Positions 46,667-54,164 of a stretch of DNA of 64,000 nt are shown here, piece by piece. The stretch lies in contig NZ_JAUNXI010000001.1 of NCBI RefSeq assembly GCF_030539875.1, positions 1 through 64,000 on the forward strand, given 5' to 3'. The stretch is from Methanobrevibacter sp. (GTDB taxonomy: Archaea; Methanobacteriota; Methanobacteria; Methanobacteriales; Methanobacteriaceae). The translations under genes were made by a program, and so were the position numbers. The notes beneath the pieces were generated by a model. The model was not told where the DNA came from. It saw only the letters and a program-made list of their open reading frames with translations, and made no database searches. Every line of letters starts with the position of its first letter. Position 1 is the first letter of the stretch.

Positions 46667-46992
46667 AAATTTAAATTATTTCTTAATTTGTTGTATTTGT
46701 TTAACAAAGATTTAGTAAGCGTTTTACAAATGAAAAAGCAATAAATAAAAAAAGTTGGGATTAAAAAAATATCTAATAATATGGGGTTAATTGATGTTCT
46801 TTAAATAATTTTTATCATTGTATTTGAGGTGTTGCTGCTTTCAAGCAATGAATTTTCCCATTCTTTTTTAATAATTAATATATTTTTGAATATTTTAATC
46901 TTTCATAAAATTTTTTAATGGATTTTTCTTTTGTAATTTTGATTTTTGCTCTAACTGAGTTTTTATGTTTTTTTAAAGTCTGATTTTGTTTC
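46667..46992. other. AT-rich spacer
   Basis: I see no coding frame or known RNA motif. It separates the ferredoxin operon from the run of pseudogenes on its right. Confidence 0.4.
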
Positions 46993-47400
46993 ATGAATTT
47001 TAAAATAATTAATTATTAGCTTTATTTTTAGACACTAATGTTTTTTGAGAGGTATTTGTCTAAATTAAGTGAATTTTTATTAAGAAGTGTTATTTCTACA
47101 GATGTATGTACTGTTTTAGCTATTGCAGTAATTTTTATTCTCGCAACAGAAATTTTTCTAGTAATTAGTTTAACTCGCTTCAATTTGACATTACTTTTGT
47201 AGTTTTTCCCATTTTTTACAATAATCATGTTTTTTACATATGTTCATTTACAACAAGAAAAAATAGTTCAGGAAATTGGCCATTAGTGTCTGACTTTTTA
47301 AGATAGCTTTTAAGCACACGGCAAAGGCATCCTTTTTGAATACGACGAAGACATATCACAGTACGGAGAATGGTAACTGTAGGATGAGATGATGCTATGG
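46993..47400 (+). pseudogene. Decayed duplicate of the TadC-like gene
   Basis: Read from ATG 46993, the sequence follows the start of the intact gene at 47965: FKIIN, then RYLSKLSEFLL, TDV..VLAI.VIFIL.TEIFL, LQQEK..QEI, and later DISQYGEW, with many stop codons and frame changes. It covers about the first 135 residues of the paralog, and even the bases before the ATG (TTTCATGAA) are alike. It is thus an old tandem copy that lost function; the remaining two thirds are gone. Confidence 0.8.
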
Positions 47401-47475
47401 TTCTGCATATTTCAATTTTTACAAAACTGTTAAAAAATTTACTACAAAATATTCAAGTAAATTACTACAAAATTA

Positions 47476-47715
47476 TTTAGAGGGGATTTTGCAGTTCCTT
47501 TGAGGGATTGGAGATATGGATTAATTGAATTTAAATTAGGTGTTGGAGAAGAAGAAAAAGGGGCTTAAAATTTACTAAATAAATGATTTGATTAATAAAA
47601 AGAATTTGGAAAATGGAATGGGAAAACTTATCTTTTTATCAATAATTACTGGGGATAATTTGATTATACTCGAAAGGATGGAGTAAAGATTATTCCAATT
47701 TGTTGTCTAAGATAA
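47476..47715 (+). pseudogene. Remnant of a DUF4143-type ATPase C-terminus
   Basis: The frame reads PLRDWRYGLIEFKLGVGEEE, then NLL, and ends DYTRKDGVKIIPICCLR, stop, with five internal stop codons. This is the C-terminal signature of DUF4143 ATPases (RWG-IEIKLG ... REDGV-VVPIGCL). The ATPase core is absent. It belongs to a different subgroup from the intact ATPase near 1.3 kb. Confidence 0.65.
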
Positions 47716-47717
47716 TA

Positions 47718-47873
47718 AAAAGATGCTATTTCTTTGTTAGAGTTGAAATTTCCCATTCATATTTTGGTGAAATTGGCTATAATGGCAATAATGATGATTT
47801 GGATGAAAAACTATTGAATGCACTGGTGCAAACTGATAATTTGTTTGAGATTAACATAGATTTTGAGTTTTAA
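47718..47873 (+). pseudogene. Unidentified coding fragment
   Basis: An open stretch of 51 codons without a start ends at TAA 47871. It reads SHSYFGEIGYNGNNDDLDEK and LLNALVQTDNLFEINIDFEF with normal codon use, so it is probably the 3' end of a lost gene. I do not recognise it. It lies between the ATPase remnant and the promoter of tadC. Confidence 0.4.
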
Positions 47874-47964
47874 TTTGTAATCGCTGTAACTCTTGTTTTC
47901 ACCTTGTAAAATTGTTTTAAAATATAACCATCACTTTATATGTTTCAAAATTTAAGATTATTTC

Positions 47965-48888
47965 ATGAAATTCAAAATAATTAATGATTTAGCAATATTT
48001 TTTGACAATTTTATACCTGAAAAGTATTTATCTAAATTGCAGGAATTTTTGCTAAGTGGAGCTATTTTTACAGATGCAAATAAAGTTTTAGCCATACTTA
48101 TTATTTTTATTTTGCTGAGTGAAATTATTTTGGCAGTAACATTAACTATTCTAAACTTGCCGGTTTCAGTATTGATTTTGCCATTTTTTGTTATTCCTAG
48201 TCTTTTCACACATGTTATTGTCCAACAGGAAAAGCGAGCACAGGAAATAGAACGAACTGCACCTGACTTTTTAAGACAACTCTCAAGTATGCTGCAGGCA
48301 GGACTCAGTTTTGAAAATGCAATGGAGGACATGTCACAGTACGGGGAAGGTCCGTTATATGATGAGATGAGAAGAACAATCATTGAAATCCGCATGGGCA
48401 GGAATTTTGATGAATCATGGGGAGCAATGGGAAGGCGATTAAAATCAAAGGAATTGGAGAGGGTATTTGGGATTATTCTTGATGGGAGAAAAAGCGGGTC
48501 AAGTATTTCAACAGTGCTGTCAGATGTTTCTGAAGATTTAAGAGATTTGATGGCACTTAAACGCGAGCGAAAATCTGCAGTGATGATGTCTGTGATGTTT
48601 TTATTAATTTCGGCTATTGTTGCAACACCCTTTGCAATGGGTATGATCAGTGTTTATTCTAGCTTCATGCAAAGTTATGGGATGGAATCTGAAATTATCC
48701 TGTCTGCTCCGATTGTGGGGAAGATTTATCTGATGATTCATTCGGTATTGGTGGGATTCATTATCAGTATTGTAATGTATGGGAAAATCAAGAAAGGAAT
48801 TAAGTTTTCCATACCTCTTGTTGGAGCTTCTTTTGGAATATTCTACATTATCTCTACTTTTGGCGCAACATTGATGGGGGGATTTTAA
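47965..48888 (+). CDS. TadC-like type IV pilus/secretion membrane protein
   Basis: A protein of 307 residues of the T2SF (GspF/TadC) family. It has membrane segments near residues 40-75 and 205-305 and a cytoplasmic helical domain with QLSSMLQAGLSFENAMEDMS and GRKSGSSISTVLSDV. It forms the membrane platform for pilus assembly. There is no ribosome binding site; TTTATATG about 28 bases before the ATG suggests a leaderless transcript. A pilin gene overlaps its stop codon. The usual TadA-type ATPase is not nearby, and a decayed copy of this gene lies about 1 kb upstream. Confidence 0.88.
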   Translation: MKFKIINDLAIFFDNFIPEKYLSKLQEFLLSGAIFTDANKVLAILIIFILLSEIILAVTLTILNLPVSVLILPFFVIPSLFTHVIVQQEKRAQEIERTAPDFLRQLSSMLQAGLSFENAMEDMSQYGEGPLYDEMRRTIIEIRMGRNFDESWGAMGRRLKSKELERVFGIILDGRKSGSSISTVLSDVSEDLRDLMALKRERKSAVMMSVMFLLISAIVATPFAMGMISVYSSFMQSYGMESEIILSAPIVGKIYLMIHSVLVGFIISIVMYGKIKKGIKFSIPLVGASFGIFYIISTFGATLMGGF

Positions 48889-49070
48889 TGGATGATAATG
48901 CTCAGGCATCAGCAGAATTCATTTTACTTTTTGGTGGAATATTCGTTGTTGTTTTGATGGCCATCTATATGTATAATAATTATATAAATGATTTAAGCGG
49001 TCAAATTCAGTCAAAAGAAGTCAATGAATTCAATAATCAATTAATGAACCTTAAAACTTATTTTAAGTAA
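48888..49070 (+). CDS. Class III signal peptide pilin
   Basis: A protein of 60 residues. DDNAQASAEFILLFGGIF is the class III signal (Q-x-S-x-E-F followed by a hydrophobic stretch), cut just before the glutamine by the EppA peptidase in methanogens. The hydrophobic helix runs to about residue 28, and a short polar tail follows. It is expected to be a pilus subunit. The start overlaps the tadC stop by one base and follows a GGGGGGA site. Confidence 0.88.
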   Translation: MDDNAQASAEFILLFGGIFVVVLMAIYMYNNYINDLSGQIQSKEVNEFNNQLMNLKTYFK

Positions 49071-49164
49071 TCTTCCACTTCAAAAGACCTGCTTAAATAT
49101 TAAATTCTTTTGAGGTATTGTGGATATTGCATCAAATCTTTCAAATAGCTAGTTTCCATAGGAG

Positions 49165-49193
49165 AATATTTTATATTCCGAATATAAAATATT
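49165..49193 (+). promoter_or_regulatory. Long perfect inverted repeat before cofA
   Basis: AATATTTTATATT and AATATAAAATATT form a 13-bp perfect repeat around CCG. It lies just ahead of the ribosome binding site AAGGTGA of the aldehyde dehydrogenase gene. It could be a leader hairpin affecting translation, an operator, or the terminator of the pilin operon. Confidence 0.5.
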
Positions 49194-49208
49194 AATTAAG
49201 GTGATAGA

Positions 49209-50618
49209 ATGGATATGTTAATTGGAGGAAAACACGTTTCAAGTGATGATGTGGAGGAAGTTAAAAATCCGTACAATGGGGAAATAATTGACACAGTTCC
49301 TATCGCACATTTGCAAACTGCTGATTTGGCCATTATGGAGGCAAATAAAGCTAAAGATGTTTTAATTGAAATGTCAGCTTTTAAAATTTCAAATAAACTT
49401 TATAATGTTGTTGAAAAATTAAAAGAAAAGCGTCAGGAATTTGCAGAATTATTGACATTGGAAGTTGGAAAACCGATTAATGAATCTTTGATGGAGCTGG
49501 ATAGGTCAATTGAAACATTAAAACTTGCTGCAGAAGAAGCAAAGAGGATATATGGTGAAAGCGTACCTTTGGATGCGGGTCTTAACGGTAAAGGATTTTT
49601 TGCATTTACACAGCGTTTGCCGTTGGGTGTTGTTGTAGCAATTACTCCATTTAACTATCCGTTAAACTTAACAATACATAAAATAGCTCCTGCAATCGCA
49701 TGTAAGAATGCTGTCATTGTAAAACCACCTACTGAAGCTCCATTAACGGTTATGAAATTTTGCGAACTTTTAAATGAAGAGTTTCCTGGGGCAGTAAATA
49801 CCGTAACAGGATACGGTTCGGAGGTTGGAAATTATCTTGTATCTTCACCAGATGTTGATAAAATTTCATTTACTGGAAGCATAACAACAGGTCTGATGAT
49901 ATCTCAGAGAGCAGGCATGAAAAAAGTCACTTTGGAACTTGGAGGCAATGACCCGATGATTGTATTAAATGATGCGGATATTGATAAAGCAGTAACCGGT
50001 GTTATCAACGGAGCATTCTTAAATGCAGGTCAGGTGTGTATGGGTGTTAAAAGAATAATAATAGATAATGGCATTGCTGATGAATTCTGTGAAAAATTAG
50101 TAAAAGAAACTGAAAAATTGGTTATGGGCAATCCTTTGGATTCTAAAACTACTCTTGGAACTTTGATATCTGAAAAAGCAGCAATACAGGTAGAAGAAAC
50201 GGTTAATAATGCAGTCAATGACGGCGCAAAAATATTGGCAGGAGGAATTCGTGAGGGGGCATTTTATCATGCTACTGTAATTGATAATGTCACATCCGAC
50301 ATGGATCTGGTTGTAAATGAAACATTCGGTCCTGTTGCACCAATCATTCGTGTTAACAATTTAGATGAAGCTATCGGCATTGCCAATAATACAGATTACG
50401 GCCTGCAGGCTGGAGTATTTACAAATGATTATTCGGCTGCAATGAGGTGTGCTAAAGAAATCGAAGCAGGAACAGTATTTATAAATAAACAGTCCACATT
50501 TAGAACTGATAACATGCCATTTGGCGGATTTAAAAACAGTGGTGTTGGAAAAGAAGGAATAAAATATGCAGTGGCTGAAATGACAAAAACAAAACTGATA
50601 GGTTTAAATCTAAGATAA
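49209..50618 (+). CDS. cofA: Lactaldehyde/aldehyde dehydrogenase (CofA-like)
   Basis: A protein of 469 residues. The NAD(P) site is in FTGSITTGLMISQ, the catalytic glutamate in LELGGNDP and the catalytic cysteine in NAGQVCMGVKR. Length and sequence match the methanogen lactaldehyde dehydrogenase, proposed to make lactate for coenzyme F420. An oxidoreductase for another aldehyde cannot be excluded. The start has AAGGTGATAG. An inverted repeat precedes it, and a bidirectional terminator follows. Confidence 0.88.
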   Translation: MDMLIGGKHVSSDDVEEVKNPYNGEIIDTVPIAHLQTADLAIMEANKAKDVLIEMSAFKISNKLYNVVEKLKEKRQEFAELLTLEVGKPINESLMELDRSIETLKLAAEEAKRIYGESVPLDAGLNGKGFFAFTQRLPLGVVVAITPFNYPLNLTIHKIAPAIACKNAVIVKPPTEAPLTVMKFCELLNEEFPGAVNTVTGYGSEVGNYLVSSPDVDKISFTGSITTGLMISQRAGMKKVTLELGGNDPMIVLNDADIDKAVTGVINGAFLNAGQVCMGVKRIIIDNGIADEFCEKLVKETEKLVMGNPLDSKTTLGTLISEKAAIQVEETVNNAVNDGAKILAGGIREGAFYHATVIDNVTSDMDLVVNETFGPVAPIIRVNNLDEAIGIANNTDYGLQAGVFTNDYSAAMRCAKEIEAGTVFINKQSTFRTDNMPFGGFKNSGVGKEGIKYAVAEMTKTKLIGLNLR

Positions 50619-50629
50619 TTGAAATAAAA

Positions 50630-50651
50630 AAATAAGTAATTAAACTTATTT
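50630..50651. terminator. Bidirectional terminator between cofA and the tRNA-binding gene
   Basis: AAATAAGT and ACTTATTT pair as a perfect 8-bp stem around AATTAA, with A-rich and T-rich flanks. The right arm carries the stop codon of the minus-strand gene. Confidence 0.55.
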
Positions 50652-51368
50652 TAAATAGTTTTCAACAAGGTTACGTGTTTCGTTAAGGGATTCCATAGGG
50701 ATTCCTTTTGGCATCTGGCCAAGTTCTCCATCAACATCTTTGAGGATATTTCCATCCATTCCAAGAAACATTCCTTCACTTACAATATCGCTGAATGACT
50801 GTGGTGGAAGTAGGGAAACACCAACTTTGTTATCCTCTTTCACGTTCAAATCATTGGTAATAACCGTAATGGCACGTTTTCCAAGATTCACATTACAGAT
50901 TAATAGCTTGTCATTTTTCGGATGTTTTGTAACACTCATTACTTCTCCAACTTTAATGTCGACTCCCATTATTGGATCGTTAATCGGGCCTAAGGATAAT
51001 CGGCCTTTTAGTCCTATTATTGTGTCTAAGAAAAATCTAACTTTTGCAATATTTTCCTGGGTTTTTTCCCGGTCTTCCTTAGGAGCATTACTTAAAAATT
51101 TTTTATTCCAGTCAGGACCACCTAAATATTCAATAATTTGTTCCGCTTTTTCTTTTAATGACGCAACATCTGGAGAATTTGTCAATTCATCTCCTTCTAA
51201 ATAAGAATAAATTAATGATTGAAAATCACTGTTCATTTGCTTTCCCAAATCGATTGACTGTTTTTTATTCCAACTTCCTCTAAAAGAAGCTGTTGGAATA
51301 AGATTCAGGTAATTTTCCCTTGCTTTACTTGCCACTAAAATTCTGTAGTCTTTTGTTGTATCCCACAT
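50646..51368 (-). CDS. tRNA-binding (EMAP/CsaA-like OB-fold) protein
   Basis: A protein of 240 residues. The N-terminal 130 residues are helical and of unknown type. The C-terminal part is an OB-fold of the type found at the end of methionyl-tRNA synthetase: VDIKVGEVMSVTKHPKNDKLL, NLGKRAITVITN, and MFLGMDG. It likely binds tRNA in trans to a synthetase. The start has GGAG. It stands alone, convergent with cofA. Confidence 0.85.
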   Translation of the reverse strand: MWDTTKDYRILVASKARENYLNLIPTASFRGSWNKKQSIDLGKQMNSDFQSLIYSYLEGDELTNSPDVASLKEKAEQIIEYLGGPDWNKKFLSNAPKEDREKTQENIAKVRFFLDTIIGLKGRLSLGPINDPIMGVDIKVGEVMSVTKHPKNDKLLICNVNLGKRAITVITNDLNVKEDNKVGVSLLPPQSFSDIVSEGMFLGMDGNILKDVDGELGQMPKGIPMESLNETRNLVENYLK

Positions 51369-51529
51369 TTGAAGTCTCCTTTTAATCTAAATAATAAATT
51401 TAAATTTATAATTTAATAAATTTTTTGCAAAAAAGCTTTTTCCATACTCAAAAACAAAAAATATTTATATTAACATTAAAATAAGATAATACATATTTAA
51501 TTTAATTAGCAGTATATTGTGGTGTAAAA

Positions 51530-51931
51530 ATGGTAAAAGTTTCAAAATTACGCAGTTTAGATATTTATACAAACACAGGACATTATGTCGGTCGTGTAGA
51601 GGACATTATTCTTAATATTAGGTTGGGAACTATTTCCAAATTACAGGTAAGAGCTATTGAACATGAAAGAAAACCTGCCGGTGTTATCAATTCATTTTTA
51701 GGAAGCATTCGTGGAGAAGTGCCTGAAGAAAATGACATGAAATCTTTCCAAAACGATTTATTAACTGTGGACTTTGATAAAGTTCAGGCTATTGGAGATA
51801 TTATGTTAATCAATCCAAGAGATATGAAAAAAGTAAATCATGAACCACAAATTCCTAATGCTGTAACTCCAGAACCTGAAACTCATTCCCAAGCAGAAAC
51901 TCAAGTTCAATTTGACTCTGAAAGATTATAA
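51530..51931 (+). CDS. PRC-barrel domain protein
   Basis: A protein of 133 residues. The first 80 residues are a PRC-barrel (LRSLDIYTNTGHYVGRVEDI, then LGTISKLQV). The C-terminal tail is polar and glutamate/glutamine-rich without structure. PRC-barrel proteins bind RNA or act in ribosome maturation and, in archaea, cell division (CdpB). The start has GGTGTA. It is followed by nadX, with no sign of co-transcription. Confidence 0.85.
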   Translation: MVKVSKLRSLDIYTNTGHYVGRVEDIILNIRLGTISKLQVRAIEHERKPAGVINSFLGSIRGEVPEENDMKSFQNDLLTVDFDKVQAIGDIMLINPRDMKKVNHEPQIPNAVTPEPETHSQAETQVQFDSERL

Positions 51932-51983
51932 TTAATCTTTTACCTATTTCTTTTTTTTTAAACATTTTTTTCGGGTGATATTT

Positions 51984-52748
51984 ATGAAAGTAGGTATTAT
52001 AGGATGCGGAGCTATTGCCAATATTATTACAAATAGTATAGTTTCAGAAGAAAACGGCATTGAAATTGCATACTTTTTTGATAAGGATGTTGAAAGAGCA
52101 GAAAACCTAGCAAGATTTGCCGGTGGTGTGGCGATTATTAATTTTAATGACATGCTGAATGATGTGGATTTAATTTTAGAATGTGCTTCGCCGGATTCTG
52201 TTAAGAAGTACGCTCCAATTGTTTTAGAAAAAGGTATTGATATGGTTATCATGAGTATTGGGGCATTTATGGATGCTGAATTTCATAGCAATGTTTTAAA
52301 AATAGCTAAAAGGAATTGCGCTAAAATACATTTGCCTTCAGGTGCCGTTGTTGGTTTGGATGGAATTAAGGCCGTTGCGAATTTCGGTCTTAAAGAGGTT
52401 AATCTTGTAACCCGCAAATCTCCAAAATCACTTGGAAAAGATATTGATGGTGAGGAAGTTTTATTTGAAGGAAAAGCTTCTGAAGCGGTTAAGCAGTTCC
52501 CATTAAACATTAATGTTGCAGCAACAATAAGTATGGCATGCAATTCCGATATTCATGTAAAAATCATTGCCGATCCGAAAGTCGACAGGAACGTTCATGA
52601 AATCACTGCAAAAGGGGACTTTGGTGAATTTAAAACAACAACTATGAATTTCCCTTGTGAAGCTAATCCTAAAACAAGCATGCTTGCAGCACTCTCAGCA
52701 ATTAAATTGCTTAAAAGTTTTAATGAAACTATTAGTGTGGGAATCTGA
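51984..52748 (+). CDS. nadX: L-aspartate dehydrogenase
   Basis: A protein of 254 residues that oxidises aspartate to iminoaspartate for NAD synthesis, replacing NadB. It has the NAD(P) loop GIIGCGAIANIIT at the start, IHLPSGAVVGLDGIKA in the middle and a conserved INVAATISMA segment. ATG 51984 follows GGGTGA; a GTG three codons upstream is part of that site. The stop overlaps the thg1 start. Confidence 0.93.
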   Translation: MKVGIIGCGAIANIITNSIVSEENGIEIAYFFDKDVERAENLARFAGGVAIINFNDMLNDVDLILECASPDSVKKYAPIVLEKGIDMVIMSIGAFMDAEFHSNVLKIAKRNCAKIHLPSGAVVGLDGIKAVANFGLKEVNLVTRKSPKSLGKDIDGEEVLFEGKASEAVKQFPLNINVAATISMACNSDIHVKIIADPKVDRNVHEITAKGDFGEFKTTTMNFPCEANPKTSMLAALSAIKLLKSFNETISVGI

Positions 52749-53470
52749 TGAAGGATTATGAAGTCTATTCTTCTTTGAAAGTTCCGAAAAACTCTAAAAT
52801 CATCATTCGTTTAGATGGCAGAAGTTTTCATCAGTTGGCCCGCGATTTGAATCTGGCAAAACCTTATGATGAGAATTTCTATAAAGTTATTTCTGAAGTA
52901 TGTGAAGATTTGTTTAAGGAATTTTCACCTATTTTTGTTTATGCATTTTCAGATGAAATAAGTTTGCTTTTTGATAATGTCCCTTTTAACGGGAGGGTTG
53001 AGAAAATAAATTCTGTAATTGCCAGCTTTGCGGCCAGTTCCTTTGTTATCCATTACAATACTGTATTTAAAAAACCTCCTGCTTTCGACTCAAGGATCAT
53101 TCCGATTTCAGATGATGATATTTTGAGTTACTTCAAATGGAGGCAGGACGAATCCTGGAGAAACTGTGTCAATTCACATGGCATTGTATTTCTGAAATCC
53201 AAGTATTCCGATGATGTGTCGAATGAGAAAATAAAAGGCATGAATTTAAGCGACATACACGAATTATTGTTCAAAAAAGGAATGAATTTAAATGATGTTG
53301 ATGCATTTAAAAAAAGAGGAATTGCAGTATATAGGAAAAACAAGAAAGTTGTAGGTTTCAACAAAAAAGAAAATAAAAATCAGGTGTCATATAGAAGTTA
53401 TGTATATACAGATTGGCAGCTTCCAAATTTTAGTGAGGAATTCTTCAGACAGACAGGTGTGATTAAATGA
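52748..53470 (+). CDS. thg1: tRNA(His) guanylyltransferase-like protein (Thg1/TLP)
   Basis: A protein of 240 residues. It has the Thg1 signature IIRLDGRSFHQL, the second metal motif AFSDEISLLF, and a C-terminal WRNCVNSHG segment. Archaeal members add nucleotides in the 3' to 5' direction to repair 5' ends of tRNA. The ATG overlaps the nadX stop (TGATG), so the genes are coupled; the link to NAD synthesis is probably only positional. The next gene overlaps by four bases. Confidence 0.92.
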   Translation: MKDYEVYSSLKVPKNSKIIIRLDGRSFHQLARDLNLAKPYDENFYKVISEVCEDLFKEFSPIFVYAFSDEISLLFDNVPFNGRVEKINSVIASFAASSFVIHYNTVFKKPPAFDSRIIPISDDDILSYFKWRQDESWRNCVNSHGIVFLKSKYSDDVSNEKIKGMNLSDIHELLFKKGMNLNDVDAFKKRGIAVYRKNKKVVGFNKKENKNQVSYRSYVYTDWQLPNFSEEFFRQTGVIK

Positions 53471-54132
53471 GTTTTATTTCAAAAATATTAGGCAATAACG
53501 ATGAAGAATTTAATGAAGTTAGGGTAAACAGGGATGTTTTGGAATCTGCAATCTATTATTCAAAAGAAGCATATCCTAATGAGTTTTTAGCTTTTTTTGA
53601 CGGTCAGATTAAAGATAAGATTTTATATATTACCGGTTTGATTTTTGTTCCAGGTGAGACTTGTGAAACCGGAGCTGTTGTTCACACGGAAATGGTTCCG
53701 ATTAACACAAAATACTGGGGATCCGTTCACTCACACCCCGGGCCAAGTGCAAGGCCTTCTGAAGCTGATTTGATGACTTTTTCAAAAAATGGATATTTTC
53801 ACATGATTGTATGTCTCCCCTATTCTTTTGAAACCTTTAAATCATATAATCGGTACGGTGAGCCTCTTGATTATACTGTAGGGGATTACAGCTATTTGTT
53901 TGATGATGACTTTGAGGACTTTTTTGATGAGGAGGATGTCATAACCGATAGTGATGAGTTTAAACCGGGATTTTTTGATGAAGATGATGATGAATTTTTC
54001 AGAAGTCTTGATGAGGAACGCTCCAGTCATCAGAATGAAAATCAAGTTAGTGAACTGCCCAATCAGGTAATAAAAATAGAGATTAATCCGGACGGCAGTA
54101 TTAAAAAAACTTCAAGAGAATTTAAAAAATAA
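53467..54132 (+). CDS. JAMM/MPN metalloprotease with acidic C-terminus
   Basis: A protein of 221 residues. The JAMM motif is complete: SVHSHPGPSARPSEADL near residues 92-108, with the upstream glutamate in YPNEFLAFF. Small archaeal JAMM proteins remove SAMP-type ubiquitin-like modifiers. After residue 140 it has a strongly acidic tail with many D and E, then a basic end. The tail is unusual for the family. It overlaps thg1 by four bases. Confidence 0.88.
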   Translation: MSFISKILGNNDEEFNEVRVNRDVLESAIYYSKEAYPNEFLAFFDGQIKDKILYITGLIFVPGETCETGAVVHTEMVPINTKYWGSVHSHPGPSARPSEADLMTFSKNGYFHMIVCLPYSFETFKSYNRYGEPLDYTVGDYSYLFDDDFEDFFDEEDVITDSDEFKPGFFDEDDDEFFRSLDEERSSHQNENQVSELPNQVIKIEINPDGSIKKTSREFKK

Positions 54133-54162
54133 AAAAAACAATTATGGTGAAATTGTTTTTTT
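54132..54162. terminator. Bidirectional terminator between the JAMM gene and serA
   Basis: Arms A7-CAATT and AATTG-T7 form a perfect 12-bp stem around ATGGTGA. It sits between convergent genes, starts at the JAMM stop codon and ends two bases before the serA stop. Confidence 0.65.
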
Positions 54163-54164
54163 AA

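Noticed and set aside
47028-47228. 66-codon minus-strand frame
   Set aside because: It is the antisense shadow of the decayed tadC copy.
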